Source of the DNA: JADCRZ01 sp965200945
GTDB taxonomy: Bacteria > Bacteroidota > Bacteroidia > Chitinophagales > Chitinophagaceae
DNA: 64,000 bases
Assembly: GCA_965200945.1 (NCBI GenBank)
Contig: OZ241749.1
Coordinates: 4,030,001-4,094,000, forward strand
Reading direction: 5' to 3'
In this document: in pieces, positions 7,591-16,227 of the stretch
How positions within the stretch are numbered: position 1 is the first letter of the stretch
Layout of the letters: the number at the start of each line of letters is the position of its first letter
Notes under the pieces: model-generated
What the model saw: only the letters and a program-made list of their open reading frames with translations
Database searches by the model: none
Told to the model about the DNA's origin: nothing
Translations under genes and position numbers: made by a program

Positions 7591-9147
7591 ATGAAATTAT
7601 TGAGTCCCGCTATTTCGCGCCTTGCCCGGCTTCGTTTTCCCCAGATCCATCAATGGAGCACAGATCCCGTGGCGGCACAAAGGGAAGTGCTTCAGCACCT
7701 TGTCACTTCCGCCCAGTATACCGAATTCGGCCGCAAGTATAATTTCAACCGCCTCTTTTCCATCCGCTCCTTCAAGGAAGCTGTACCGGTACATGAATAC
7801 GACGACCTGAAACCTTATGTACAGCGGATGATGAACGGGGAAGAAAATCTCCTCTGGAACACCCCGATCAAATGGTTTGCAAAAAGCAGCGGCACTTCCA
7901 ACGACAAAAGCAAGTTTATTCCGGTGAGCGAGGAAAGCCTCGAGGAAGGTCATTACCAGGCCGCCAAAGATGTGCTCACCCTGTACTATAATTCTTTTCC
8001 TTATTCCGACCTGCTCACCGGCAAAGGCCTGGTAGTGGGTGGAAGCCATCAGGTGAACCGCCTCAACGAAGAGGTGAGCTATGGCGACCTGAGTGCAGTG
8101 CTTCTGCAGAACACACCCTTCTGGGGCCACTGGCTCCGCACGCCAGAACTCAGCGTGGCCCTGCTCGACGAATGGGAGAACAAGATCGAACAGCTCGCCC
8201 AGACGACCATTTACGAAGACGTAACATCGATATCGGGCGTTCCCACCTGGACGCTCGTGCTTATCAAGCGCATCCTGGAGATAACAGGAAAAACCCATCT
8301 CAAGGAAGTATGGCCCAACCTGGAACTGTACATGCACGGTGGTGTTTCGTTTGTGCCTTACCGCGAGCAGTTCAGAAAGCTGATCGGCGGACCGGTGCGC
8401 TACATGGAAATGTACAATGCCAGCGAAGGTTTTTTTGCCGCACAGGACGATACCGGTGAAGAGGGCATGCTGCTGTTCACCGAACACGGCATCTTTTACG
8501 AATTCATGCCGGTTGAACAATACGGAAGTCCGCACCCTGAAACCATCGGGCTCGACAAAGTGGTGCTGAACAAGAATTACGCCCTGGTGATCTCTACCAA
8601 CGGCGGACTGTGGAGATACATCCTCGGCGACACCATCCAGTTTACTTCCCTGTATCCTTTCAAGGTAAAAGTGAGCGGCCGCCTCAAACATTACATGAAT
8701 GCCTTCGGGGAAGAAGTGATCGTCGACAACAGCGACCAGGCTATTTCCATCGCCTGCAAAAATACCGGCGCCGTAGTAAACGATTATACAGCCGCCCCCG
8801 TTTACTTCAGCGAAGCCAGCAACGGCGCGCATGAATGGCTGATAGAATTTGAAAAAGAACCCGCCGACCTGCCGCGCTTCACCTATGAGCTCGACAATGC
8901 CCTCAAAAGCATCAACAGCGACTACGAGGCCAAGCGCTATAAAGACATTGCGCTCCGCATGCCCATCGTGCACTCCCTGAAAAAAGGCATTTTCACCGAA
9001 TGGCTCCGCAAAAAAGGCAAACTCGGCGGTCAGCACAAGATCCCGCGCCTCAGCAACGAACGGAAATACGTGGAAGATATCCTGCAGATCGTACAGCGCT
9101 CCGCTGAAGAAAAAAGACCTGCGTTTCAGGAAAGCCGGATAGTGTAG
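7591..9147 (+). CDS. GH3 auxin-responsive promoter family protein (acyl-adenylate-forming enzyme)
   Basis: A 518-residue member of the GH3 (plant auxin-conjugating) family of the ANL adenylation superfamily. The ATP-binding P-loop-like motif is 'KSSGTSNDKSKFIP' (about 109-122), followed by 'YNASEGFFAAQD' and 'YRYILGD'-type 'WRYILGDTIQFTS', all diagnostic. Bacterial members are common in Bacteroidota; they should adenylate a carboxylate and pass it to an amine, but their substrates are not known. Its place between lptB (67 bp upstream) and fabG (26 bp downstream) suggests a link to acyl or lipid metabolism, which is inference from context only. Confidence 0.9.
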   Translation: MKLLSPAISRLARLRFPQIHQWSTDPVAAQREVLQHLVTSAQYTEFGRKYNFNRLFSIRSFKEAVPVHEYDDLKPYVQRMMNGEENLLWNTPIKWFAKSSGTSNDKSKFIPVSEESLEEGHYQAAKDVLTLYYNSFPYSDLLTGKGLVVGGSHQVNRLNEEVSYGDLSAVLLQNTPFWGHWLRTPELSVALLDEWENKIEQLAQTTIYEDVTSISGVPTWTLVLIKRILEITGKTHLKEVWPNLELYMHGGVSFVPYREQFRKLIGGPVRYMEMYNASEGFFAAQDDTGEEGMLLFTEHGIFYEFMPVEQYGSPHPETIGLDKVVLNKNYALVISTNGGLWRYILGDTIQFTSLYPFKVKVSGRLKHYMNAFGEEVIVDNSDQAISIACKNTGAVVNDYTAAPVYFSEASNGAHEWLIEFEKEPADLPRFTYELDNALKSINSDYEAKRYKDIALRMPIVHSLKKGIFTEWLRKKGKLGGQHKIPRLSNERKYVEDILQIVQRSAEEKRPAFQESRIV

Positions 9148-9173
9148 TTTCGCAGGGTTTTAAACCAACCAAT

Positions 9174-9923
9174 ATGAAATTACTTGAGAACAAGACAGCG
9201 ATCGTAACCGGCGCCAGCCGCGGCATTGGAGAGCGTATTGCCCTGAAACTGGCGGAGGAAGGTGCCAGCATTGCCTTTACCTATGTGAGCAGCGACGACA
9301 AAGCAAAATCACTCGAAGAAAAGATCCGGGCCATGGGTGTGAAGGCCAAAGCCTATAAGAGCAATGCGGGCTCCTTTCAGGATTGCGAGACCATGGTAGC
9401 CGATGCCCTGAAAGAATTCGGAGCGATCGATGTGTGTGTGAACAACGCCGGCATCTCGCGCGACAACCTGCTCCTCCGCATGACGCCCGAACAATGGGAT
9501 GAAGTGATGACGACCAACCTGAAGAGCGTATACAACATGACCAAGCAGGTGATCAGGCCGATGATGAAAGCCAAAAGCGGCAGTATCATCAACATGAGTT
9601 CCATCATCGGCATGCGCGGCAATGCAGGGCAAAGCAGCTATGCCGCCAGCAAGGCCGGCATCATCGGTTTTACCAAATCCATCGCGCTCGAGCTGGGCAG
9701 CCGCAACATCCGCTGCAATGCCATCGCCCCCGGTTTCGTGGAGACCGATATGACGCATTACCTGAAAGAAGGAGAAGCGGCCAAATCCTTTCTCGATAAA
9801 ATTCCCCTGGGCAGATTCGGCAGCGCCGAAGAAATTGCCAACGTGACCCTGTTTCTCGCCAGCGGCATGAGCAATTACGTCACCGGCCAGGTCATTAGTG
9901 TGTGCGGAGGACTGAACACCTAG
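9174..9923 (+). CDS. fabG: 3-oxoacyl-ACP reductase (SDR)
   Basis: A 249-residue classical SDR. It has the TGASRGIG cofactor loop, the NNAG motif ('VNNAGISRDNLLLRM', very FabG-like), catalytic Ser in 'INMSSIIGMRGNAGQ' and YxxxK in 'SYAASKAG', then 'NIRCNAIAPGFVETDMT' and the C-terminal 'ITGQVI.V.GG' type sequence. It reduces 3-oxoacyl-ACP with NADPH in fatty acid elongation. It starts 26 bp after the GH3-family gene and is probably co-transcribed. The FabG-specific 'ISRDNLLLRM' makes this more likely than a generic SDR. Confidence 0.92.
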   Translation: MKLLENKTAIVTGASRGIGERIALKLAEEGASIAFTYVSSDDKAKSLEEKIRAMGVKAKAYKSNAGSFQDCETMVADALKEFGAIDVCVNNAGISRDNLLLRMTPEQWDEVMTTNLKSVYNMTKQVIRPMMKAKSGSIINMSSIIGMRGNAGQSSYAASKAGIIGFTKSIALELGSRNIRCNAIAPGFVETDMTHYLKEGEAAKSFLDKIPLGRFGSAEEIANVTLFLASGMSNYVTGQVISVCGGLNT

Positions 9924-9966
9924 CCGGGGCCTCTGTATGACGTAAGTGTTAAGATATTTTTTGATG

Positions 9967-9998
9967 TTTGTTTTTATCCCGCTGTTCGTCTATTTTTG
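9967..9998 (+). promoter_or_regulatory. Bacteroidota-type promoter (TTTG-N20-TATTTTTG)
   Basis: The -33 element TTTG is at 9967-9970 and the -7 element TATTTTTG at 9991-9998, with a 20-bp spacer, an essentially perfect match to the Bacteroidota primary-sigma promoter. The ATG of the small protein gene follows 12 bp later, so the leader is very short. Confidence 0.85.
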
Positions 9999-10010
9999 CC
10001 GCAACTGCAG

Positions 10011-10310
10011 ATGTTAAAAAGGCTCATTGATATTATCTTAATACTTACGTTGATCTTTCAGCTCCTGCCTGCAAACAAGGTGGGAAGGTCGCTGCTGTTC
10101 GATCTTTCGGACGACGACTACTCCGATAGCTGCACCTGCAAAACCCAGTTTCCCCAGATAGAAGAAGAATTTAAATACGTTGATGCACATTATACCCTGG
10201 TCAGCGTACCCTGTAAAGACATTGCAGTAGCATTGTATCACTTCTCTGAAACGCTGCCAGTACTTCACGCAGAGGCCATACCCACACCGCCTCCCAACCC
10301 GGCAGCCTGA
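10011..10310 (+). CDS. Small cysteine-containing protein of unknown function
   Basis: A 99-residue protein I do not recognise. Residues 1-20 are a hydrophobic, positively started segment (MLKRLIDIILILTLIFQLLPA), a signal peptide or membrane anchor. The rest is acidic, with a C-T-C pair ('DSCTCKTQF'), a third Cys in 'VSVPCKD', and a Pro-rich end. It has its own strong promoter and lies 147 bp upstream of the SulP transporter and carbonic anhydrase genes, facing the same way. The Cys pattern could bind metal or form a disulfide, but nothing proves a function. An in-frame TTG at 9996 overlaps the promoter, so the ATG at 10011 is the start. Confidence 0.7.
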   Translation: MLKRLIDIILILTLIFQLLPANKVGRSLLFDLSDDDYSDSCTCKTQFPQIEEEFKYVDAHYTLVSVPCKDIAVALYHFSETLPVLHAEAIPTPPPNPAA

Positions 10311-10457
10311 TCTTCACCGCCTTTACCGACGTTTTCCAACATAAAGATGCCATGGCATTGCATGCTGTGTTGTGTCTGATCTTATTTGCTGACTGAATAC
10401 CAGGTTACCCTTCCCTGCACGCAGTCTCCATTAATCAACCTTTCAGAAAGTTTTACA

Positions 10458-12059
10458 ATGAAAAAATATTTACAGCACGCCGGTGCAGATATGTCTGCAT
10501 CCATCGTCGTGTTCTTAGTGGCCTTGCCTCTGTGTCTGGGTATTGCTATGGGATCTGGCGCTCCCATGTTCGCCGGTATCATCGGCGGCATAGTGGGTGG
10601 CATCATAATCGGCAGCCTGAGCGGCTCGCAACTTAGTGTGAGCGGACCGGCGGCCGGACTTACTGTGATCGTAGCTTCAGGCATTACCCGTTTGCCCACC
10701 TTTGAAGCCTTCTTGCTGGCCGTGGTGCTTGCCGGCGTTTTCCAGCTCATCCTGGGTTTTATAAAAGCCGGCGTGCTCGGAGATTATATCCCTTCGAGCG
10801 TGATCACCGGTATGCTGGCCGCTATCGGGCTTATCCTGATCCTGAAACAGATCCCGCATTTCCTGGGGTACAATGTCGATTTTGAGGGTGATGAAACCTT
10901 TGAGCAGCGCGACAAGGACAATACTTTCAGCGGTATCGTCAGCTCCATCAGGCACAGCGCCCCGATGGCGGTGATCATCGGGCTTATTTCCCTGGGCATC
11001 CAGATGCTGTGGGACAAGGTGCTGGTAAAAAGATGGAACGTTTTCAAGCTGATCCCCGCTCCGCTGGTGGTAGTGCTGTCGGCCGTGTTCATCAACCTGT
11101 ATTTCCTTCAGGCACAGCATCCATGGGCGCTGAAAACCGGCCACCTGGTTGCCATGCCTGTTTCAGATTCACTGCAGCAGTTCACAACCTTTTTCCGCCA
11201 GCCCGATTTCAGCTTCTTTTCTAATTCCATCATATGGACAACGGCGCTCACCATCGCCATAGTGGCCAGCCTGGAAACACTCCTCTGTATCGAGGCTGCC
11301 GATGAGCTCGATCCGTTTAACCGCGTTACGCCCACCAACCGCGAACTGAAAGCGCAGGGTATAGGTAACATCGTATCGGGTATGCTGGGTGGCCTTCCGC
11401 TTACATCGGTGATCGTGCGAACATCAGCCAACATCAACGCCGGTGCAAAAACAAAGACATCCGCCATCATTCATGGCGTATTGCTGCTGCTGAGTGCGGC
11501 CTTTCTTTCCCGCTGGCTGAACCTGATCCCGCTGTCGGCCCTGGCTGCGGTGCTGATTTACACCGGCTTCAAGCTGGCAAAGCCATCCATCTTTGTCAAA
11601 TTCTACCACAAAGGTTTCGACCAGTTCACGCCTTTTGTGATCACCATCATCGCCATCCTGTTCACCGATCTGCTGATCGGCATCCTGATTGGTATCGCGG
11701 CAGGCCTGTTTTTTGTGCTGCGGAGCAATTTCAAAACGTCGGTCTTCGTGGTGAACGACAACAATAAATATTTGGTACGCCTCAGAAAAGACGTATCTTT
11801 TTTAAACAAACCCATTTTAAAGAACAAGCTGGAGCAGGTACCTGCCAATGCCTTCGTATTGATCGACGCGATGCGCGCTGATTTCATCGACAAGGATATC
11901 ATCGAGGTGATCAACGACTTTTTGCGGCATGCCCATTTGAAGAACATCCGCGTAGAGATCAAGAAGAGCGGACATAAACCTGTACACCAGCTCATCGGAA
12001 AAGAAACAGTAAATGAAACAACACCCTTTGCGGTTCCTGCCATGGAACACGAGGAGTAA
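10458..12059 (+). CDS. SulP family anion transporter with STAS domain (likely bicarbonate)
   Basis: A 533-residue inner-membrane transporter of the SLC26/SulP family. Ten or more hydrophobic segments span about 10-410, and a short C-terminal STAS-like domain follows ('NAFVLIDAMRADFIDKDIIEVINDF'). Family hallmarks include 'ADMSASIVVFLVALPLCLGIA', 'SGPAAGLTVIV' and 'VIVRTSANINAGAKTKTSAIIHG'. Its partner, a beta-carbonic anhydrase 27 bp downstream, makes bicarbonate or carbonate the most plausible substrate (as in BicA-type systems); sulfate remains possible. The start is the ATG at 10458; an in-frame TTG at 10386 would add 24 unlikely residues. The alternating Gly-rich helices are intact. Confidence 0.9.
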   Translation: MKKYLQHAGADMSASIVVFLVALPLCLGIAMGSGAPMFAGIIGGIVGGIIIGSLSGSQLSVSGPAAGLTVIVASGITRLPTFEAFLLAVVLAGVFQLILGFIKAGVLGDYIPSSVITGMLAAIGLILILKQIPHFLGYNVDFEGDETFEQRDKDNTFSGIVSSIRHSAPMAVIIGLISLGIQMLWDKVLVKRWNVFKLIPAPLVVVLSAVFINLYFLQAQHPWALKTGHLVAMPVSDSLQQFTTFFRQPDFSFFSNSIIWTTALTIAIVASLETLLCIEAADELDPFNRVTPTNRELKAQGIGNIVSGMLGGLPLTSVIVRTSANINAGAKTKTSAIIHGVLLLLSAAFLSRWLNLIPLSALAAVLIYTGFKLAKPSIFVKFYHKGFDQFTPFVITIIAILFTDLLIGILIGIAAGLFFVLRSNFKTSVFVVNDNNKYLVRLRKDVSFLNKPILKNKLEQVPANAFVLIDAMRADFIDKDIIEVINDFLRHAHLKNIRVEIKKSGHKPVHQLIGKETVNETTPFAVPAMEHEE

Positions 12060-12086
12060 TTGCATCATCAATAGTCAATCAGAAAT

Positions 12087-12719
12087 ATGAAAACATACGA
12101 AAAGTTATTGTTGGAAAATAAAGCCTGGTCGCAGGAAATGGTAGGCGACGATCCGGAATATTTCAAACGCCTGGCTGCCCTGCAGACCCCTGAATTTTTA
12201 TGGATCGGCTGCAGCGATAGCCGCGTTCCCGCCAACGAGATCACCGGTACCCAGCCGGGTGAAATATTTGTGCACCGCAACATCGCCAACCTGGTGGTGA
12301 ACACCGATATAAACATGCTGAGCGTGCTGCAATACGCCGTGGAAGTGCTGAAAGTAAAACATGTGATCGTAGTAGGCCACTACGGCTGCGGAGGGGTGAA
12401 AGCCGCCATGACGCAGCACCATTACGGCATCATCAATCACTGGATCAAGAATATCAAGGATGTATACCGCCTTCACCGGGAGGAGGTCGATTCACTTTCC
12501 ACAGAAGAAGAACGGGTAAACCGGCTGGTTGAATTGAACGTACGGGAACAGGTGTTCAACCTGGCCAAAACCTCCATCATCCAGAAAGCCTGGAAATACG
12601 ATCAGCGCCCGCACCTGCACGGATGGGTATATGGCCTGACCGACGGGCTTCTGCGCCCGATCTGCGACATGGTACCCGGCAGCCATATAGATGAACTGTA
12701 CGAGTACGACAACCTGTAA
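12087..12719 (+). CDS. can: Beta-class carbonic anhydrase
   Basis: A 210-residue zinc enzyme that interconverts CO2 and bicarbonate. Zinc ligands are visible as Cys in 'CSDSRVPANEI' (about 42), His and Cys in 'HYGCGGV' (about 98 and 101), with the Asp-Arg dyad in the first motif. 'FVHRNIANLVVNTDINMLSVLQYAVE' is typical of the Can/plant clade. It lies 27 bp downstream of the SulP transporter, suggesting coupled uptake and hydration of inorganic carbon for carboxylations. A strong terminator follows. Confidence 0.95.
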   Translation: MKTYEKLLLENKAWSQEMVGDDPEYFKRLAALQTPEFLWIGCSDSRVPANEITGTQPGEIFVHRNIANLVVNTDINMLSVLQYAVEVLKVKHVIVVGHYGCGGVKAAMTQHHYGIINHWIKNIKDVYRLHREEVDSLSTEEERVNRLVELNVREQVFNLAKTSIIQKAWKYDQRPHLHGWVYGLTDGLLRPICDMVPGSHIDELYEYDNL

Positions 12720-12751
12720 GATAAACCTAAAGAAGCCCTTTCTGAAAGACC

Positions 12752-12791
12752 AAAGCCCCTCCTTTACAAAAAGGCGGGGCTTTCATTTTTT
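12752..12791 (+). terminator. Rho-independent terminator after carbonic anhydrase
   Basis: AAAGCCCC and CCTTT pair with AAAGG and GGGGCTTT around a short loop (one bulge), followed by CATTTTTT. It separates the carbonic anhydrase gene from the convergent enoyl-CoA hydratase gene. Confidence 0.85.
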
Positions 12792-12800
12792 ATTGAACGG

Positions 12801-13577
12801 TCAGTGATGTTTAGCAGTGAATTTTTCGATGGCCGAGCGGGTGAACTGGCTCAGCATCAGTTTGCCGCTGATGGCAGCTCTTTCGGCAAGCAGGGCATCC
12901 CAGTTCTCGGTGCCTTTCCAGAGCATCTTTTTTGTTTCCGCCATGGCTTCCGGGTTGGCATGGGCCAGCGCATTCGACAGCCGGAAGATAGATTCATCCA
13001 TGCCTTCGACGGTAGGATGCACTTCCGCAAACAAACCCTTTCTCTTGGCCCAGTCTGAATTGCGCCACATGGTGGCATCTATGGTAAGCTGGGCAAAGGC
13101 GGAAGAACCGATCTTTCTTTCCACAGCCGGACCTACTACAAACGGTCCGAAACCCAGTGACAGCTCGCTTAGTTTCACCTGTGCCTTTTCATAGGCGATG
13201 CAGTAATCGACTGCTGCTGCAAGGCCCACGCCGCCGCCCACACAGCTGCCCTGGATGCGGCCTATAATCAGCTTCGGGCATTTGCGCATGGCATTGATCA
13301 CGTGTGCCACTCCTTCAAAAAACTCAGTTCCTTCTTTTGTGGAGGTGATGGCAGACAGTTCGTTGAAAGAGGCGCCGGCGCAGAAAGCGCGGTCGCCGCC
13401 CGACCGCAGCACCAGCACTTTTATTTCCTTGTCGATACCGGCGGAATGGATCTGCTGTGCCAGGTCTTCCAGGATTTTTGATGGCAGGGAGTTGCCTTGG
13501 GGATGAAAGAATTCAATCGTTGTTACACCCTGGTGGGTTTCCACTTTCACATATCCTTCGCTTACTTCATGTATCAT
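12801..13577 (-). CDS. Enoyl-CoA hydratase/isomerase (crotonase) family protein
   Basis: A 258-residue crotonase-fold enzyme acting on an acyl-CoA. The two oxyanion-hole regions are 'DRAFCAGASFNEL' and 'GSCVGGGVGLAA', and a catalytic-type Glu sits in 'LSELSLGFGPF'. The second Glu of classical hydratases (E144-like) is not obvious: the matching stretch reads 'VDYCIAYEKAQ', so isomerase or another crotonase activity is also possible. It is 12 bp downstream of adk on the same strand, an operon by spacing, although no metabolic link is evident. The N-terminus (MIHEVSEGYVKVETHQGVTTIEFFHPQGN) fits the family, so the start is secure. Confidence 0.87.
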   Translation of the reverse strand: MIHEVSEGYVKVETHQGVTTIEFFHPQGNSLPSKILEDLAQQIHSAGIDKEIKVLVLRSGGDRAFCAGASFNELSAITSTKEGTEFFEGVAHVINAMRKCPKLIIGRIQGSCVGGGVGLAAAVDYCIAYEKAQVKLSELSLGFGPFVVGPAVERKIGSSAFAQLTIDATMWRNSDWAKRKGLFAEVHPTVEGMDESIFRLSNALAHANPEAMAETKKMLWKGTENWDALLAERAAISGKLMLSQFTRSAIEKFTAKHH

Positions 13578-13589
13578 GTCGTTGTAAAT

Positions 13590-14171
13590 TTAAGCGGTCA
13601 TTCTTGTGTCTATTTCTTTACTAAGCAAATCAAATATGTCATTTACGCTTCCTTCGCCCACAATGTCGACCACTTTACCGAACTGCTGATAGTAATCGGC
13701 TACCGGCGATGTTTTTTTCCGGTACTCCACGATCCTTTCGCGGATCACGGTTTCCGTTACATCATCCACCCTGCCCGAGGTAAGGCCGCGGTTCAGCAGG
13801 CGCTTCACCAGTTCCTCTTCATTCACGGTAAGGGCCAGCACCACGCTGATGGACGTATTTTTTTCTTCCAGCAGCTTATCCAAAGCGCGTGCCTGTATCT
13901 CGGTACGCGGAAAACCGTCGAACAAAAACCCCGAACTTCCGGGGTTAGCCTCCAGCGACGACCTGATCATGCCGATAACCACATGGTCCGGCACCAGCTG
14001 CCCCTTGTCCATATAGTTCTGCGCTTCCAGTCCCAGTTCGGTGCCATGGTGGATTTCATTTCTCAACAATTCCCCGGTAGACAGATGCTTGAGATGATAC
14101 TTGTCGACCAGCCGTTCAGATTGAGTTCCTTTGCCACTGCCGGGAGGTCCGAATAATATTAGGTTAAACAT
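13590..14171 (-). CDS. adk: Adenylate kinase
   Basis: A 193-residue cytosolic enzyme that interconverts ATP+AMP and 2 ADP. The P-loop is GPPGSGKGT; 'HLSTGELLRNEI' and 'GFPRTEIQARALD' are the AMP-site motifs. The length and the stretch 'RGLTSGRVDDVTETVIRERIVEYRKKTSPV' show the short form without the zinc-binding LID insert. The ATG at 14171 is the first Met and gives the canonical start. It is followed by the crotonase gene after 12 bp. Confidence 0.96.
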   Translation of the reverse strand: MFNLILFGPPGSGKGTQSERLVDKYHLKHLSTGELLRNEIHHGTELGLEAQNYMDKGQLVPDHVVIGMIRSSLEANPGSSGFLFDGFPRTEIQARALDKLLEEKNTSISVVLALTVNEEELVKRLLNRGLTSGRVDDVTETVIRERIVEYRKKTSPVADYYQQFGKVVDIVGEGSVNDIFDLLSKEIDTRMTA

Positions 14172-14366
14172 ATCTTTTTACAGCGTTATGAGTAAAATAT
14201 GGTTGTGGTTCAGGGAGAATCAGATAACAAGCAGTTTCGCAAACATATTTTTTCCGGGTAAATATAAAGGAACCCGACTAAAATTTACTTGACGCCAAAA
14301 AAATTCAGCCCTGAATCTGCGAAATTATGACGGCTTGCCGGCCCGCAACGTGCCCTGAAACTATTT

Positions 14367-14396
14367 TTTGCCGCAACCAATGCTTCCGTAGCTTTG
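14367..14396 (+). promoter_or_regulatory. Promoter of msrB (TTTG-N18-TAGCTTTG)
   Basis: TTTG at 14367-14370 and TAGCTTTG at 14389-14396 match the Bacteroidota -33/-7 consensus with an 18-bp spacer. The msrB ATG lies about 50 bp downstream. Confidence 0.75.
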
Positions 14397-14447
14397 TTAG
14401 GTACCGGAACGCGCCCGGCTTTCCGGCCACCATCAAAAATTCAGGAC

Positions 14448-14945
14448 ATGGCATCAGAACAGCAAAAGACAAATCCCCTTTACTCCAGAACAAACACCGA
14501 CAAGGTGGATCTCAGCAACGAAGAATGGAAGAAGATTCTTCCTTCAGAGGTGTATCATGTTGCCCGCCAGAAAGGCACCGAAAGACCCTGGACCAGTAAG
14601 TATGAGGATTTTGACGAGATAGGAACCTACTATTGCGGGGTTTGCGGCAATCCCCTCTTTCAAAGCGATACAAAGTTCGAAAGCGGTTGCGGATGGCCGA
14701 GCTTTTACGAGCCGGTTACGGAACACAGCGTGGAGTATGAAACTGACACGGCCTATGGCATGGTCAGAAAAGAGGTGCTTTGCGGAAGATGCCATGCGCA
14801 CCTGGGTCATGTATTTGAAGACGGCCCGCCACCCACCGGGTTGAGGTTCTGTATCAACGGGGTAGTACTCGATTTTGACAAGGCACAGGAAGCGGAGAAA
14901 AACTACCTGGAGGGAAAGGCTGATAGCGGCACGACCGCCGGTTAA
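14448..14945 (+). CDS. msrB: Peptide-methionine (R)-S-oxide reductase
   Basis: A 165-residue repair enzyme that reduces methionine-R-sulfoxide in proteins. The zinc site is formed by two CxxC pairs ('YCGVCG' and 'CGRCHAHLGHVFEDG'), with 'SGCGWPSFYEPV' between them. The catalytic Cys is in 'LRFCINGVVLDF'; canonical enzymes read RYCINS. No signal peptide is seen, so it should be cytosolic. The in-frame GTG/TTG upstream near 14394 overlaps the -7 box, so the ATG at 14448 is the start. The C-terminal tail (EAEKNYLEGKADSGTTAG) is ordinary. Confidence 0.95.
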   Translation: MASEQQKTNPLYSRTNTDKVDLSNEEWKKILPSEVYHVARQKGTERPWTSKYEDFDEIGTYYCGVCGNPLFQSDTKFESGCGWPSFYEPVTEHSVEYETDTAYGMVRKEVLCGRCHAHLGHVFEDGPPPTGLRFCINGVVLDFDKAQEAEKNYLEGKADSGTTAG

Positions 14946-15037
14946 CCGGTAACGGCGTCCGTATAGAACCGCCTGTTGAAACCCTGTCTGTAACCCACTG
15001 AGAAACACGGTTTTTTAAAGGGTGAAAAGACCCTGAA

Positions 15038-15103
15038 AACCGGTAAAAAAGCAGCTAGTTTAGAGTAGAATTATTCTACTAAAATTATTAGTATTTACCG
15101 GTT
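15038..15103 (+). promoter_or_regulatory. Nested palindromes upstream of recA (candidate operator)
   Basis: Two perfect inverted repeats share nearly the same centre. The inner one is AGTAGAAT-T-ATTCTACT (15064-15080). The outer one is AACCGGTAAA (15038-15047) with TTTACCGGTT (15094-15103). They lie 50-120 bp before the recA ATG, where a damage-response repressor would act. No match to a known LexA box is claimed. A terminator role is unlikely because there is no T tract. Confidence 0.6.
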
Positions 15104-15155
15104 CTTTTATATAACTTCACTCTTTCAATCAATCGAATACAAACTTTAAACAACT

Positions 15156-16169
15156 ATGTCAAGTTCAGAAAAACTCAAAGCGCTAAAGCTTACAATAGAC
15201 AAGATAGATAAAGACTTCGGTAAGGGCAGTGTGATGATGATGAATGAAAGATCGCAGGAGCCCCAGGAAGTGGTTTCTACGGGTTCTATCGGTCTGGATG
15301 TAGCCCTTGGCATCGGCGGACTGCCCAGAGGTAGGGTCGTGGAGATCTACGGGCCTGAGTCTTCCGGTAAAACAACGATCGCTATCCATGTGATTGCCGA
15401 AGCACAAAAGAAAGGCGGCATCTGCGCCATCATCGATGCCGAGCACGCCTTCGACAGCAACTATGCCCGCAAACTGGGTGTAGATATAGACAACCTTCTC
15501 ATCTCCCAGCCCGATTACGGCGAACAGGGTCTTGAGATCGCCGACCGCCTGATCCTCTCCGGCGCTGTAGACGTGGTCGTAATCGACTCCGTAGCGGCAC
15601 TGGTTCCCAAGGGAGAGCTTGAAGGTGAAATGGGTGACAGCAAGATGGGGCTTCAGGCCAGGCTCATGAGCCAGGCGCTGCGTAAACTCACGGCTACCAT
15701 CAGTAAAACAAATACCATCTGCATCTTCATCAACCAGCTTCGTGAGAAGATCGGTGTGATGTTTGGCAACCCCGAAACAACCACCGGTGGTAACGCCCTC
15801 AAATTCTATTCGTCCGTTCGTCTCGACATCCGGCGTATGGCACAGATCAAAGACGGCGACGAAGCCGTAGGTAACAGGGTAAAAGTAAAAGTGGTAAAGA
15901 ATAAAGTAGCTCCTCCGTTCCGCCAGGCCGAGTTCGATATTGTTTTCGGACAGGGCATCAGCAAAGTGGGAGAAATCATCGACATGGGCGTGGAAATGGG
16001 CATCGTTCAGAAAAGCGGCAGCTGGTTCAGCTACGATACCACCAAGCTGGGTCAGGGCAGGGATGCGGTAAAACAACTGCTGCAGGACAATCCCGAACTG
16101 GCTGGTGAACTGGAAAGAAAGATCAGGTTGAAGATCAGTGAAGGTACAACAGTACCCGCAAGCGAGTAA
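15156..16169 (+). CDS. recA: Recombinase RecA
   Basis: A 337-residue recombinase that forms filaments on single-stranded DNA, promotes strand exchange and activates the damage response. Walker A is GPESSGKTT; 'DAEHAFD', 'VVIDSVAALVPKGELEGEMGDS' and 'INQLREKIGVMFGNPETTTGGNALKFYSSVR' (loop 2 region, quoted in part) are all intact. The short C-terminus lacks the long acidic tail of E. coli RecA. It is monocistronic by its own upstream palindromes and a terminator right after the stop. Confidence 0.98.
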   Translation: MSSSEKLKALKLTIDKIDKDFGKGSVMMMNERSQEPQEVVSTGSIGLDVALGIGGLPRGRVVEIYGPESSGKTTIAIHVIAEAQKKGGICAIIDAEHAFDSNYARKLGVDIDNLLISQPDYGEQGLEIADRLILSGAVDVVVIDSVAALVPKGELEGEMGDSKMGLQARLMSQALRKLTATISKTNTICIFINQLREKIGVMFGNPETTTGGNALKFYSSVRLDIRRMAQIKDGDEAVGNRVKVKVVKNKVAPPFRQAEFDIVFGQGISKVGEIIDMGVEMGIVQKSGSWFSYDTTKLGQGRDAVKQLLQDNPELAGELERKIRLKISEGTTVPASE

Positions 16170-16194
16170 TACAAAGCATAGCTTCTTTTTGATA

Positions 16195-16227
16195 AAAACG
16201 GTTTCTTATGAAGCCGTTTTTTTATTT
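16195..16227 (+). terminator. Rho-independent terminator of recA
   Basis: AAAACGGTTTC pairs with GAAGCCGTTTT (one G-U pair) around a TTAT loop and is followed by a T tract, 25 bp after the recA stop. Confidence 0.85.

Noticed and set aside
7597..9036. A 479-codon minus-strand frame opposite the GH3-family gene
   Set aside because: Antisense shadow with no recognisable motif; the sense gene has clear family signatures.
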